A stretch of DNA of 64,000 bases. It comes from ZC4RG35 sp964571765. Its GTDB lineage: Bacteria > Actinomycetota > Acidimicrobiia > Spongiisociales > ZC4RG35. This document shows, in pieces, positions 53,892 through 61,519 of the stretch (position 1 is its first letter; each line of letters begins with the position of its first letter). The DNA is taken from the NCBI GenBank assembly GCA_964571765.1, contig CAZNDH010000007.1, forward strand, positions 19,213-83,212, in the 5' to 3' direction. The notes beneath the pieces are model-generated. The model made no database searches. It saw only the letters and a list, made by a program, of their open reading frames with translations, and was not told where the DNA came from. Both the position numbers and the translations under genes were made by a program.

Positions 53892-54650
53892 TCATTCCAC
53901 CCTGGTGAGGTTGAAGTCTCCCGAGACCGATTTGACCTTGAGTGTCATGTGACGCCTCACCTCGGGCTTGACTTCGAGCTTGGGTGGCAGGTTCACCCTG
54001 CCGGAGAGGAGGTTGACGTCGAGCTCCATCTTGGTGCCGGGGGGGACACCCAGGTTCACGGTTCCCGACATCGACTTGAAGTTGCCCTGGGGTCCGTGAA
54101 ATCGGTCGATGAACATGTTGCCCGATACCGTGTTCAATTCGACGATGGCATCGCTATCGGCCAGCCTGACGTTTCCCGATGCAGTCGAGGCGACCACCGT
54201 CCCATGTGCCACCGAGACGTTGACATCACCGGATGCGGTCGTCACCCGAAGGGCGTCCTCGATCGTGCCGACGTCGGTGTTGCCGCTGGCGGTCTTGACC
54301 ACCGCCTGCTCCGCCTGGGAGATGGTCACCTCACCCGAGGCGGTCTTCACCTCCAGCTTGCGGATTGGGGCTTGGACGTCGACGTTGGCAGAGGCGGTGC
54401 GGATGGCGGCTTCTGTGCCGGGGGGCGCTTCGACCAGCACCTTGGCTGAGGAGGCGAACATCCACCTTGCATCACGGTCGGAGGAGATCTCTATCGAGTC
54501 ACCCTGCTGCTGGACGACGAAGTTGGGATCTTTGGTCTCCACCCTAACCGAGACACGACCGGGGGCTCCTTCGGCCACCTCCACCCGGCCCGACTGAATC
54601 CTGATGTCCAGGTCGGGGGTACCACTCACGGTGAACGCCTCCTCGATCAC
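53892..54650 (-). CDS. DUF4097-type beta-solenoid protein
   Basis: 252 residues with recurring 'TASG' turns ('VKTASGEVTI', 'VKTASGNTDV', 'VTTASGDVNV', 'ASTASGNVRL', 'NTVSGNMFI', 'KSMSGTVNL', 'NLLSGRVNL', 'KSVSGDFNL') every 16-22 residues, giving a right-handed beta-helix with about eight rungs. No signal peptide or membrane helix. The family has no known activity; some members accompany anti-sigma or membrane-stress genes. Coupled to the upstream gene by ATGA. Confidence 0.78.
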   Translation of the reverse strand: MIEEAFTVSGTPDLDIRIQSGRVEVAEGAPGRVSVRVETKDPNFVVQQQGDSIEISSDRDARWMFASSAKVLVEAPPGTEAAIRTASANVDVQAPIRKLEVKTASGEVTISQAEQAVVKTASGNTDVGTIEDALRVTTASGDVNVSVAHGTVVASTASGNVRLADSDAIVELNTVSGNMFIDRFHGPQGNFKSMSGTVNLGVPPGTKMELDVNLLSGRVNLPPKLEVKPEVRRHMTLKVKSVSGDFNLTRVE

Positions 54651-55096
54651 AGGTCGATCGTGGTCCTCATCCGGGATCTACCGGTGGCCTTGACCGCGTG
54701 GGCCTGGCTCTTGAGGGCGTCGACTACAAAGGAATTCACCGAGTCGCCGGTCGATGACGCCGCCTCGGCGATGATCTCCTTGAGATAGCCGGGGAGCCGC
54801 AATGTGATCCGGGCCTCGTCGTCCTCCGACCCGGGAGGAGTGGTGGTCTCCACCGCATCGGGAGCGACCACCAACTCCGGGTCACCGTCGACGATCTTCA
54901 GCTCCACCCGGTGTCCGGGCAGCTGAGAGGACACTTCGGTAGCCGCCATTCCCAGGACGTCCAGAAACGTTTGGCGGATGGCCGGTTGGAGGGCGGCGAG
55001 CAGCTGGGTGCCCAGCTCGCTGGCCTCGGGTCCGGCGACCCGGAGTTGGCTCTCCACGGCGGTCTCCAGACCCGACATCGCCTGGCTCAGCTGCAT
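54647..55096 (-). CDS. Ribbon-helix-helix protein, probable autoregulator
   Basis: 149 residues. The C-terminal part 'ARITLRLPGYLKEIIAEAASS' then 'TGDSVNSFVVDALKSQA' has the strand-helix-helix pattern of CopG/Arc proteins. The N-terminal 60 residues form helices with several leucine heptads, which may oligomerise. It is in one operon with a 32-residue peptide and DUF4097. The operon promoter carries repeats typical of RHH binding sites, so self-regulation is inferred. No toxin-like partner of known type is present. Confidence 0.65.
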   Translation of the reverse strand: MQLSQAMSGLETAVESQLRVAGPEASELGTQLLAALQPAIRQTFLDVLGMAATEVSSQLPGHRVELKIVDGDPELVVAPDAVETTTPPGSEDDEARITLRLPGYLKEIIAEAASSTGDSVNSFVVDALKSQAHAVKATGRSRMRTTIDL

Positions 55097-55097
55097 C

Positions 55098-55196
55098 TCA
55101 GAGCACCCCGCGGAAGGTGCGGATTCGCTGATCGAGGATCGACTCGATCACGGGAGATGCCAGGCCGGGTGTTGCGATCAATGTCTCGATCATCAT
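55098..55196 (-). CDS. Small 32-residue peptide at the operon head
   Basis: ATG 55196 (or 55193) opens a 32-codon frame ending in TGA at 55098-55100, one base before the ATG of the RHH gene. The peptide begins MMIETLIATPGL and has the acidic-basic end 'DQRIRTFRGVL'. An AGGAG ribosome site lies about 9 bases upstream. The tight spacing suggests translational coupling. It is not hydrophobic enough for a membrane peptide. Confidence 0.5.
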   Translation of the reverse strand: MMIETLIATPGLASPVIESILDQRIRTFRGVL

Positions 55197-55230
55197 AATG
55201 GTCGTCTCCTATGGTCATTCCGACACCCGT

Positions 55231-55250
55231 ATGATGTCAGAATGATGTCA
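55231..55250. promoter_or_regulatory. Two direct repeats ATGATGTCA, 11 bp apart
   Basis: ATGATGTCA at 55231-55239 and 55242-55250, one helical turn apart, with a related TTATGTCCA at 55251-55259. They lie just downstream of and over the -10 box of the DUF4097 operon promoter. Confidence 0.6.
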
Positions 55251-55278
55251 TTATGTCCACTACTCTGACATTTGTCAA
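55250..55278 (-). promoter_or_regulatory. Promoter of the peptide-RHH-DUF4097 operon
   Basis: On the minus strand TTGACA (55278-55273), a 17-bp spacer and CATAAT (55255-55250). This is one of the best promoters in the window. A palindrome TGACATTTGTCA (55266-55277) covers the -35 box. Confidence 0.75.
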
Positions 55279-55352
55279 GTCCCATCTGGAGGGTTCGATG
55301 TGCTTGGCCTCGGCACTCACCCCATGGTCCGGCCGCGTATTACGGTTTCCCC

Positions 55353-55931
55353 ATGAGTCACATCGACCAGGCTCGGATCGAGAAGGCGGTGCTCGAGATC
55401 ATCGAGGCCTTGGGTGAGGACCCGGAGCGGGAGGGCCTGCGGGAGACCCCGCGGCGGGTGGCCCGATTCTATGCCGAGGTGTTCGGCGGCATCGGTGGGG
55501 ATCCCGGTGAGGTGGTCGATGCCTTCTTCGGGGACGAGCACTACCAGGAGATCGTCATGGTCAGGGAGATCCCCTTCTACTCGATGTGCGAGCACCACTT
55601 CGTCCCCTTCCACGGGCAGGCACACGTCGCATACATGCCCCGGGGCAGGGTCACCGGCCTCTCCAAGCTTGCCCGCCTCGTCGAGGCGTACGCCAGGCGT
55701 CCCCAGATGCAGGAGCGTCTCACCGCCGAGGTGGCCGACACTCTCGATCAGCGCCTCGATCCCCTGGGAGTCCTGGTGGTCATCGAGGCGGAGCATCTGT
55801 GCATGTCGATGCGCGGGGTACGCAAGCCTGGGGCGAAGACGGTCACCTCGGCGGTGAGGGGCATCATGGAGACCAACCCGGCGACGCGCGCCGAGGCGAT
55901 GTCACTGCTCTTTGGCACCACCTCCAGGTAG
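55353..55931 (+). CDS. folE: GTP cyclohydrolase I
   Basis: 192 residues. 'REGLRETPRRVARFYAE', 'YSMCEHHFVPFHG' (zinc C and H, catalytic H) and 'AEHLCMSMRGVRKPGAKT' are the family motifs, with the third zinc ligand C in 'HLCMSMRG'. It forms dihydroneopterin triphosphate, first step of folate synthesis. The ATG lies 6 bases after TACGGT (leaderless). Confidence 0.94.
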   Translation: MSHIDQARIEKAVLEIIEALGEDPEREGLRETPRRVARFYAEVFGGIGGDPGEVVDAFFGDEHYQEIVMVREIPFYSMCEHHFVPFHGQAHVAYMPRGRVTGLSKLARLVEAYARRPQMQERLTAEVADTLDQRLDPLGVLVVIEAEHLCMSMRGVRKPGAKTVTSAVRGIMETNPATRAEAMSLLFGTTSR

Positions 55932-56021
55932 CCAACCCGTCCTCGAAACATCCGAATTTGGTCCAACAAGGCCCCCGAGCATCCGGCCGGAACGGGCGAG
56001 GACACCGCTAACGTGGCCGGC

Positions 56022-56516
56022 ATGGGAAGGATGGTCGCCGGCCTGAAACCCCGGGGGTTCACCTGGGTCATCGCCGACCGCCTCGCCGTCTCCGAAAGGG
56101 TCGGGGGCTCCGGCTTCCAGCACCGCCGAGTGCGCCGTGAGGAGGAGATCACATGGCTGGTGGAGGAGGCGGGGATCAACACCATCGTCTCCATGCTCCC
56201 CGCCAACCAGAATCTGGCCGCCTACCGCCAGGCGGGCATCGCCACCTATTCCGCCCCGGTGGGCACCCCGATCAGCGTCGACGAGGGGGGCCGCTTCTTC
56301 GCCACCCTCAACAAGGCGTTGGGTCGCAGCCACGCCCGGGTCTTGATTCATCGAGAGATCATCGACGACACCATCGGAGGTCTGCTCGGGGGATACCTGG
56401 TGATGTCGGGCATGGTCAAGGACCCGATCCTCGCCCTGGCCGTGATCCAGCAGATCCTGGGCAGGGCACTCGGTCCCGAGGGACGGGCTCTGATCCCCGA
56501 AGCAACCGCTTCGTGA
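56022..56516 (+). CDS. Dual-specificity-phosphatase-like protein without catalytic cysteine
   Basis: 164 residues. 'WVIADRLAVSERVGGSGF' and 'INTIVSMLPANQNLAAY' look like the N-terminal core of DSP-type phosphatases. At the place of the H-C-x5-R loop the sequence is H110-R111-E-I-I-D-D, so the cysteine is missing. It lies between folE and folB, where many actinobacteria have folP. A role in the folate pathway is conjecture. ATG 56022 follows TAACGT by 7 bases; its stop overlaps folB by 4 bp. Confidence 0.55.
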   Translation: MGRMVAGLKPRGFTWVIADRLAVSERVGGSGFQHRRVRREEEITWLVEEAGINTIVSMLPANQNLAAYRQAGIATYSAPVGTPISVDEGGRFFATLNKALGRSHARVLIHREIIDDTIGGLLGGYLVMSGMVKDPILALAVIQQILGRALGPEGRALIPEATAS

Positions 56517-56872
56517 TCGACCGGATCCAGTTGACCGGGATCGAGGTGTTCGCCCGGCACGGGGTGTTTTCCACCGAAAAGGAACGAGCTCAGGTGTTCC
56601 GGGTGGACGTCACTGCCTTCACCGATCTCGGCCCGGCGGGACGCAGCGACCGCCTCGACGAAACCGTCGACTACGGAACGCTCGCCGCCGAGATCCGTGA
56701 GGTGGTCGGGTCCGAGTCCCACCAGCTCATCGAGCGGGTTGCCGAACGGGTCGCCGAGGTTGTCCTCGGCCACCACCTCGTCGAGAAGGTGGTTGTCACC
56801 ATCCACAAGCCGGACGCCCCGGTAGAGGTGGCCCTGGCCGACGTGTCGGTGACCGTCGAACGTAAGCGGTGA
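56513..56872 (+). CDS. folB: Dihydroneopterin aldolase
   Basis: 119 residues. 'GIEVFARHGVFSTEKERAQVF' carries the conserved R-H-G-V-x-x-x-E, and 'ETVDYGTLAAEI' and 'HQLIERVAERVAEVVL' follow; 'VVVTIHKPDAPV' has the lysine. It converts dihydroneopterin to hydroxymethyl-dihydropterin. GTG 56513 overlaps the preceding stop; its stop overlaps folK. Confidence 0.93.
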   Translation: MIDRIQLTGIEVFARHGVFSTEKERAQVFRVDVTAFTDLGPAGRSDRLDETVDYGTLAAEIREVVGSESHQLIERVAERVAEVVLGHHLVEKVVVTIHKPDAPVEVALADVSVTVERKR

Positions 56873-57816
56873 GCCGCTACGCCATCAGCGTCGGATCCAA
56901 CCTGGGGGACCGGCTGGCCAGCCTGCGCACCGCCTACCTTGCCTTGGAAGGGCTCGGTGAAACCGTGGGAGTGTCCGGGCTCTACGAGACGGCTCCTCTT
57001 GGCGGACCCACCCAGGACGCCTTTCTGAATGCGGTGATCGTGCTCGACACCGAGCTCCAGCCCGAGGAGCTGCTCGACCGATGCCAGTCGATCGAGGCGG
57101 CCGCCGGCAGGATTCGGGGGGAGCGTTGGGGTCCGAGGACCCTTGACGTCGATCTGGTGACCTTCGACGGTGAGTGGGAGGACAACGGGCGATTGCAGCT
57201 GCCTCATCCCCGGGCGACGGAACGCGAGTTCGTCGCCCGACCCCTCGCCGAGGTATGGCCCGACGCTCCCCTTGGAGGAGGGGTCACCGCCGCCGAGGCA
57301 CTCGACGCGCTCGAGCCCCAGGGTGTCGAGCTGGTTTGGGGGCAGTGGATCATCGCCGAGTCGGCAGGCGTCTGGCTGCTCGTCGCCCAGCTCGCCCTGA
57401 TAGGCACAACCGGTGCGGGGATCGCCGCCGACGGATCCCTCGAACTGGCGGCTCGTCCCCTGGAGACTCTGAGTGGAAGTGTTCTCCTCGCCATCGGGCT
57501 GGCCCTCGGGCTGGCTTCGGGGCGTGCGCTGGGCCCGGGGCTGACCGCCTACCCCGAGCCGAAGCGGGAAGGCCGTCTCATCGAGACCGGCCCCTACCGG
57601 GTGATCCGTCACCCCATGTACACCGGCGTGGTACTCGTCGTCGGCGGGGCGTCCCTACTGGCGGGGAGCCGGTTCGGCATGGTGGGATCCCTCATCCTGT
57701 TGGCCTTCTTCGTGGCGAAAGCGGGTTACGAGGAACGACGCCTTCGTGTGCGGTACCCGGGTTACGCCGACTACCGCCGTCGGGTGCGCCACCGCTTCAT
57801 CCCCGGAGTGCTCTGA
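56869..57816 (+). CDS. folK: HPPK (FolK) fused to an isoprenylcysteine-methyltransferase-like membrane domain
   Basis: 315 residues, twice the usual FolK length. Residues 1-150 are HPPK: 'SVGSNLGDR', 'YETAPLGGPTQDAFLNAV' and 'RWGPRTLDVDL' with the D93-x-D95 metal pair. Residues 160-315 hold four membrane helices and the ICMT/PEMT signature 'ETGPYRVIRHPMYTGV' (HPM at 248-250), then 'EERRLRVRYPGYADYRRRV'. The first half makes hydroxymethyl-dihydropterin diphosphate; the second would methylate a lipid or small acceptor with SAM. There is no stop codon or frame break between them. Confidence 0.85.
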   Translation: MSRYAISVGSNLGDRLASLRTAYLALEGLGETVGVSGLYETAPLGGPTQDAFLNAVIVLDTELQPEELLDRCQSIEAAAGRIRGERWGPRTLDVDLVTFDGEWEDNGRLQLPHPRATEREFVARPLAEVWPDAPLGGGVTAAEALDALEPQGVELVWGQWIIAESAGVWLLVAQLALIGTTGAGIAADGSLELAARPLETLSGSVLLAIGLALGLASGRALGPGLTAYPEPKREGRLIETGPYRVIRHPMYTGVVLVVGGASLLAGSRFGMVGSLILLAFFVAKAGYEERRLRVRYPGYADYRRRVRHRFIPGVL

Positions 57817-57820
57817 GCAG

Positions 57821-57841
57821 GAAGGGCCTTTCGGCCTCTTC
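57821..57841 (+). terminator. Terminator-like hairpin after folK
   Basis: GAAGGGCC-TTTC-GGCC-T-CTTC: an eight-pair stem with one bulged T, 4 bp after the folK stop. Confidence 0.5.
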
Positions 57842-57946
57842 ATCAACGCGCCGGCGCTGCTAGCTTCCGGGTCATGGTGTGCGGCCGTGCCCCGCCAGCT
57901 CTCTCCATCAGTCACCCAATCGCGGCGAGAAAGGAGAGACCAATAG

Positions 57947-58276
57947 ATGGCACGACGCTCGAGAGCACACCGACAGGAGATACCCGGCTACGACGGGCGA
58001 CCTTCGCGGGATGACCGGCGACTCCAGCACCGGGCGACCCGGCACGCCGCCAACCAGATGCTTCACATTTTGGACGACCCCGAAGAGGTCGTCCTTCCCG
58101 AGGAGAGGCGCACCAGGGCCGCCAACGGATCGACTCCTCCCCCCCCTCCGGAAACAAGGAGATTCCGGCTGTGGAAGACCAAGTTTTGGAAGCGCCGTCA
58201 CGAGTACCGGGCAGAGAAAGCCGCACTCGATGCCCAATGGCCGGTGATCCCGCCGGAGCAAACAAGACAAGGCTGA
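57947..58276 (+). CDS. Small basic hypothetical protein
   Basis: 109 residues, rich in arginine, no recognised domain. 'RDDRRLQHRATRHAANQMLH' and 'RRFRLWKTKFWKRRHEYRAEKAALD' (in part: FWKRRHEYRAEKAAL) are strongly basic, so a nucleic-acid or membrane-surface role is possible. ATG 57947 has AAAGGAG 10 bases upstream. A second, leaderless-looking frame (ATG 57874, TAGCTT 7 bases before) overlaps it in another phase. Alone between folK and the DUF2520 gene. Confidence 0.5.
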   Translation: MARRSRAHRQEIPGYDGRPSRDDRRLQHRATRHAANQMLHILDDPEEVVLPEERRTRAANGSTPPPPPETRRFRLWKTKFWKRRHEYRAEKAALDAQWPVIPPEQTRQG

Positions 58277-58294
58277 GCGGCGCGCCCGAGGGGT

Positions 58295-58320
58295 CCGGGC
58301 AGGTCAACTACCCTGCCCGG
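58295..58320. promoter_or_regulatory. 9-bp inverted repeat over a leaderless promoter
   Basis: CCGGGCAGG (58295-58303) and CCTGCCCGG (58312-58320) are perfect arms around TCAACTAC. The -10 hexamer TACCCT (58309-58314) of the DUF2520 gene lies across the loop and right arm. The repeat also follows the stop of the previous gene by 18 bp, so it may end that transcript. Confidence 0.5.
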
Positions 58321-58321
58321 G

Positions 58322-59131
58322 GTGCCGCCCCCGGACGACCTGCGCCTGATCATCATCGGGCCCGGCCGCGCTGGTGGCGCGCTGGCGCTAGCCGCGGTTT
58401 CGGCGGGGCACACCGTCGTCGGGGTCCTCTCCCGGAGCGGCGGTCATGCCTACGGCCCCACCCTTCAATGGGAGTCACCGCTCCCCGAGGCAGATATCGC
58501 CCTGATCGCGGTCAAGGACGAGGCCGTGATCCCGGTGGTCGACCGGTTGGCGGGGGGCGTCGCCGAGGTGGCCGTGGTCGCTCACCTCTCGGGTTTCCTC
58601 CCGGTCACCGTGCTCAATCCGCTCGAGGTGGATGGGGTTGCCCTGGGCGGGTTCCACCCCCTGCAGACACTCCCCGATCCGAGGCGGGGTGCGGCTGCCC
58701 TATCCGGGTCCTCCGTGGGGATCGGGGGCGATCAGCTGGCGCGGGACACCCTGCGGCATCTCGCCGGCTCGCTGGGTATGGAGCCATTCGACCTCGACGA
58801 CTCCGCCCGACCTGCCTATCACGCCGCCGCGGCCGCGGCTGCCAACTTCGTGGTCACCTCCCTGGCGGTGTCCGCCGACCTCTTTCGCTCGGCGGGGATC
58901 GATCCCCTGGTCTCCCGACCCCTTGTGGAGAGGGTGGTGGGCAACGTCTTCGAACAGGACCCGTCCACCTCTCTCACCGGCCCGATCGCCAGGGGTGACA
59001 TCGAAACCGTCCTGGGCCATCTCGCCGCGGCCCGTGACGTATCCGAGGAGGTGGGCCGCCAGTTCAGGCTGATCGCCGAGGCGACCACCATCCGGGCAGG
59101 GCGGAGAGAGGACCTCGAGCGGTGGAGGTGA
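58322..59131 (+). CDS. Rossmann-fold DUF2520 protein, possible ketopantoate-reductase-like enzyme
   Basis: 269 residues. 'LRLIIIGPGRAGGALALAAVSAGH' (in part: IIIGPGRAGGALA) is an NAD(P)-binding loop. 'GGFHPLQTLPDP' and 'AYHAAAAAAANFVV' are DUF2520 marks. Proteins of this type are often next to or fused with panC and have been suggested as alternative ketopantoate reductases; that is not proven. GTG 58322 lies 7 bases after TACCCT. It overlaps panC by 10 bp. Confidence 0.78.
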   Translation: MPPPDDLRLIIIGPGRAGGALALAAVSAGHTVVGVLSRSGGHAYGPTLQWESPLPEADIALIAVKDEAVIPVVDRLAGGVAEVAVVAHLSGFLPVTVLNPLEVDGVALGGFHPLQTLPDPRRGAAALSGSSVGIGGDQLARDTLRHLAGSLGMEPFDLDDSARPAYHAAAAAAANFVVTSLAVSADLFRSAGIDPLVSRPLVERVVGNVFEQDPSTSLTGPIARGDIETVLGHLAAARDVSEEVGRQFRLIAEATTIRAGRREDLERWR

Positions 59132-60009
59132 CCCGCAGCTTCGAGGAGACCCGAAGGCTGTACCGGGGAAGGATCGGTCTCCTCCCCACCCTGGGCTTCT
59201 TTCACGAGGGCCACCTCCTCCTCATGGATCTGCTCCGTGAGCGCTGCGACACCCTGGTGGTCTCACTATTCGTCAACCCAACCCAGTTCGACGACCCGGG
59301 GGACTTCGACGCTTATCCACGCGCCGAGGAGAGGGACGCCGGGCTGGCGGGGGAGCGCGGGGTGGACGTGCTTTTCGCCCCCGAGGTCGACGAAGTGTAC
59401 GGGGGTGTCTCGATCACCACCGTCGAGGTGACCGGAGTCACCGACGAGATGGAGGGCCGGCATCGACCGGGCCATTTTGTTGGTGTTGCCACGGTGGTGG
59501 CCAAGCTGTTCGCCGGGCTTCGACCCGACATTGCCATGTTTGGCCGAAAGGACGCCCAGCAGTTGGCGGTCCTCAGGGCGATGACCGCCGACCTGCGGTT
59601 CCCCATCGAGATCGTCGAGGCCCCTGTGGTCCGCGAGCCTGACGGTCTTGCCCTCTCCAGCCGAAATGTGCGACTCTCCCCCGGTCACCGGGAGATCGCC
59701 TTGACCATCAGCCGCGGCCTGTTCCAGGCCGCCGAGCAGGTCGACGCCGGTGAGCGGAGGGGGGATCGCCTCGAGTCGACCGTTGCCCGATCGATCAAGC
59801 GCCTCGATGTCGACTACGTCAAGCTTGCCTCGGTGGCCACCATGAAGCCGATCCCTGAGCTGTCGGAAGCGGCGGTCCTGGCCGTGGCGGCAGGAGTAGG
59901 GGGAGTCCGGCTCATCGACAACGTCATTTTCGACTGGGACGGCGGGCTGCCACGGCCCGACCGCGGGGTCTTCCTCGATCGACCGAGCGTCCTCGCGGCG
60001 ATGCCATGA
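59122..60009 (+). CDS. panC: Pantoate-beta-alanine ligase (pantothenate synthetase)
   Basis: 295 residues. 'LLPTLGFFHEGHLLLMD' is the HIGH-like motif, 'SLFVNPTQF', 'MFGRKDAQQLAVLRAM' and the KMSKS-like 'LALSSRNVRLSP' complete the set. It joins pantoate and beta-alanine with ATP. GTG 59122 lies inside the DUF2520 gene. No panB or panD is adjacent. Confidence 0.93.
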   Translation: MEVTRSFEETRRLYRGRIGLLPTLGFFHEGHLLLMDLLRERCDTLVVSLFVNPTQFDDPGDFDAYPRAEERDAGLAGERGVDVLFAPEVDEVYGGVSITTVEVTGVTDEMEGRHRPGHFVGVATVVAKLFAGLRPDIAMFGRKDAQQLAVLRAMTADLRFPIEIVEAPVVREPDGLALSSRNVRLSPGHREIALTISRGLFQAAEQVDAGERRGDRLESTVARSIKRLDVDYVKLASVATMKPIPELSEAAVLAVAAGVGGVRLIDNVIFDWDGGLPRPDRGVFLDRPSVLAAMP

Positions 60010-60022
60010 TCATGGGGACAAC

Positions 60023-61519
60023 ATGACCGAGCAGGCCGGCGAATCGCCTCTCATCGAGGCCCGGAGGGCCAAGCACCAGGCGATGGTGCGGTCCGGGGGC
60101 TACCCCCACCGCTTCGATCGGAGCGACACTGCCGTCGACCTCCACCGGCGCCACTCCGGCCTGCCTCCCGGGTCGGAGACCGATGACTCGGCGAGTGTCG
60201 CCGGCCGGCTGATGCTCCACAGGTCGTTCGGAAAGCTCCAGTTCGCCACGCTGTCAGACTGGTCGGGGACCATTCAGCTGTTGGTCGACGAGGCCCATGT
60301 CGGCGTCGACGTCGCCACCCGCTTCGCCGACCTCGACCTCGGCGACTGGGTGGGGGCCGCGGGGACGATGGTGACCACCAAACGTGGCGAGCTGAGCGTC
60401 AGGGTCGACACATTCCAGCTGCTCCAGAAGTCATTGCGGCCACTCCCCGACAAGTGGCACGGGCTCACCGACGTCGAGTTGCGGAGCCGTCGGCGCTACC
60501 TCGACCTCATGGTCAACGAGGAGGCTCGCCGGGTGGCCAAGGCCAGGGTCACCGTGATCGACGAGCTGCGCCGGCAGTTCGTCGGGCGCGGCTTCGTCGA
60601 GGTGGAGACGCCGATCCTGCTGCTCCAAGCCACCGGGGCCAATGCCCGTCCCTTTGTCACCGAGCACCATGCCCTCGGGCAGACCATGTTCTTGCGCATC
60701 GCCACCGAGTTGTTCCTCAAGAGGCTGGTGGTGGGAGGTGTCGAGCGTGTGTTCGAGATCGGGCGCATCTTCAGGAATGAGGGCATCGACTCCACCCACA
60801 ACCCGGAGTTCACCATGCTCGAGGCCTACCAGGCCTTCGCTGACTACCGGGATGTAATGGACCTGGTCGAGGAGGTGGTGGTGGCGGTGGCTGGAGCGGT
60901 CGCCGGAGGTACCGGGATCACCTTTCAGGGCCGCCCCCTCTCCATGGCCCCGCCCTTTCGCCGGGCCGGCCTCGTCGCCCTGGTGTCGGAAGCCCTGGGG
61001 ACCGAGGTCGGGCTGGACACCCCGGTCGAGGTGCTCGCCGGCCACGCCGACGAGGCGGGCGTCGCGGTCGAGGAAGGGTGGACCGCGGGGAGGATCCTCT
61101 TCGAGATCTACGAGGCGGTGGTCGAAGGCCAGATATGGGAGCCCACCTTTGTCACCCACCAACCGATCGAGGTGTCACCACTGGCGCGCCGCAACTCCGA
61201 GGATCCGCGGCTCGCCGACCGGTTCGAGTTGGTAATCGCCGGATCGGAGTACGTCAACGCCTTCAGCGAGCTCAACGACCCGGACGACCAACGGGCACGC
61301 TTCGAGGCCCAGGCAGTGGCTCGAGAGGCGGGAGATGATGAGGCACACCCGGTGGACGAGGACTATCTGGCAGCTTTGGAGTACGGTCTGCCCCCGACAG
61401 GAGGGCTCGGCCTGGGTGTAGACCGACTGGTGATGTTGCTCAGCGACCAGACCCACATCAGGGAGGTGATCCTCTTCCCCACGATGAGGCCTGAGCCCAA
61501 AGAAGGAGACGAAAAGTGA
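60023..61519 (+). CDS. lysS: Lysyl-tRNA synthetase, class II
   Basis: 498 residues. An N-terminal OB fold ('VAGRLMLHRSFGKLQFATLSD' in part: GRLMLHRSFGKLQFA) precedes the class II core with motif 2 'FEIGRIFRNEGIDSTHNPEFTMLE' (in parts: GRIFRNEG, HNPEFTMLE) and motif 3 'GLGLGVDRLVMLL'. It is of standard length with no extra domain, unlike LysX-type fusions. GGGGAC lies close before ATG 60023. It overlaps the next gene by 4 bp. Confidence 0.94.
   Translation: MTEQAGESPLIEARRAKHQAMVRSGGYPHRFDRSDTAVDLHRRHSGLPPGSETDDSASVAGRLMLHRSFGKLQFATLSDWSGTIQLLVDEAHVGVDVATRFADLDLGDWVGAAGTMVTTKRGELSVRVDTFQLLQKSLRPLPDKWHGLTDVELRSRRRYLDLMVNEEARRVAKARVTVIDELRRQFVGRGFVEVETPILLLQATGANARPFVTEHHALGQTMFLRIATELFLKRLVVGGVERVFEIGRIFRNEGIDSTHNPEFTMLEAYQAFADYRDVMDLVEEVVVAVAGAVAGGTGITFQGRPLSMAPPFRRAGLVALVSEALGTEVGLDTPVEVLAGHADEAGVAVEEGWTAGRILFEIYEAVVEGQIWEPTFVTHQPIEVSPLARRNSEDPRLADRFELVIAGSEYVNAFSELNDPDDQRARFEAQAVAREAGDDEAHPVDEDYLAALEYGLPPTGGLGLGVDRLVMLLSDQTHIREVILFPTMRPEPKEGDEK

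Noticed and set aside
54647..55196. Classical toxin-antitoxin pair
   Set aside because: The RHH protein has an operator typical of antitoxins, but neither the 32-residue peptide nor DUF4097 resembles a known toxin.
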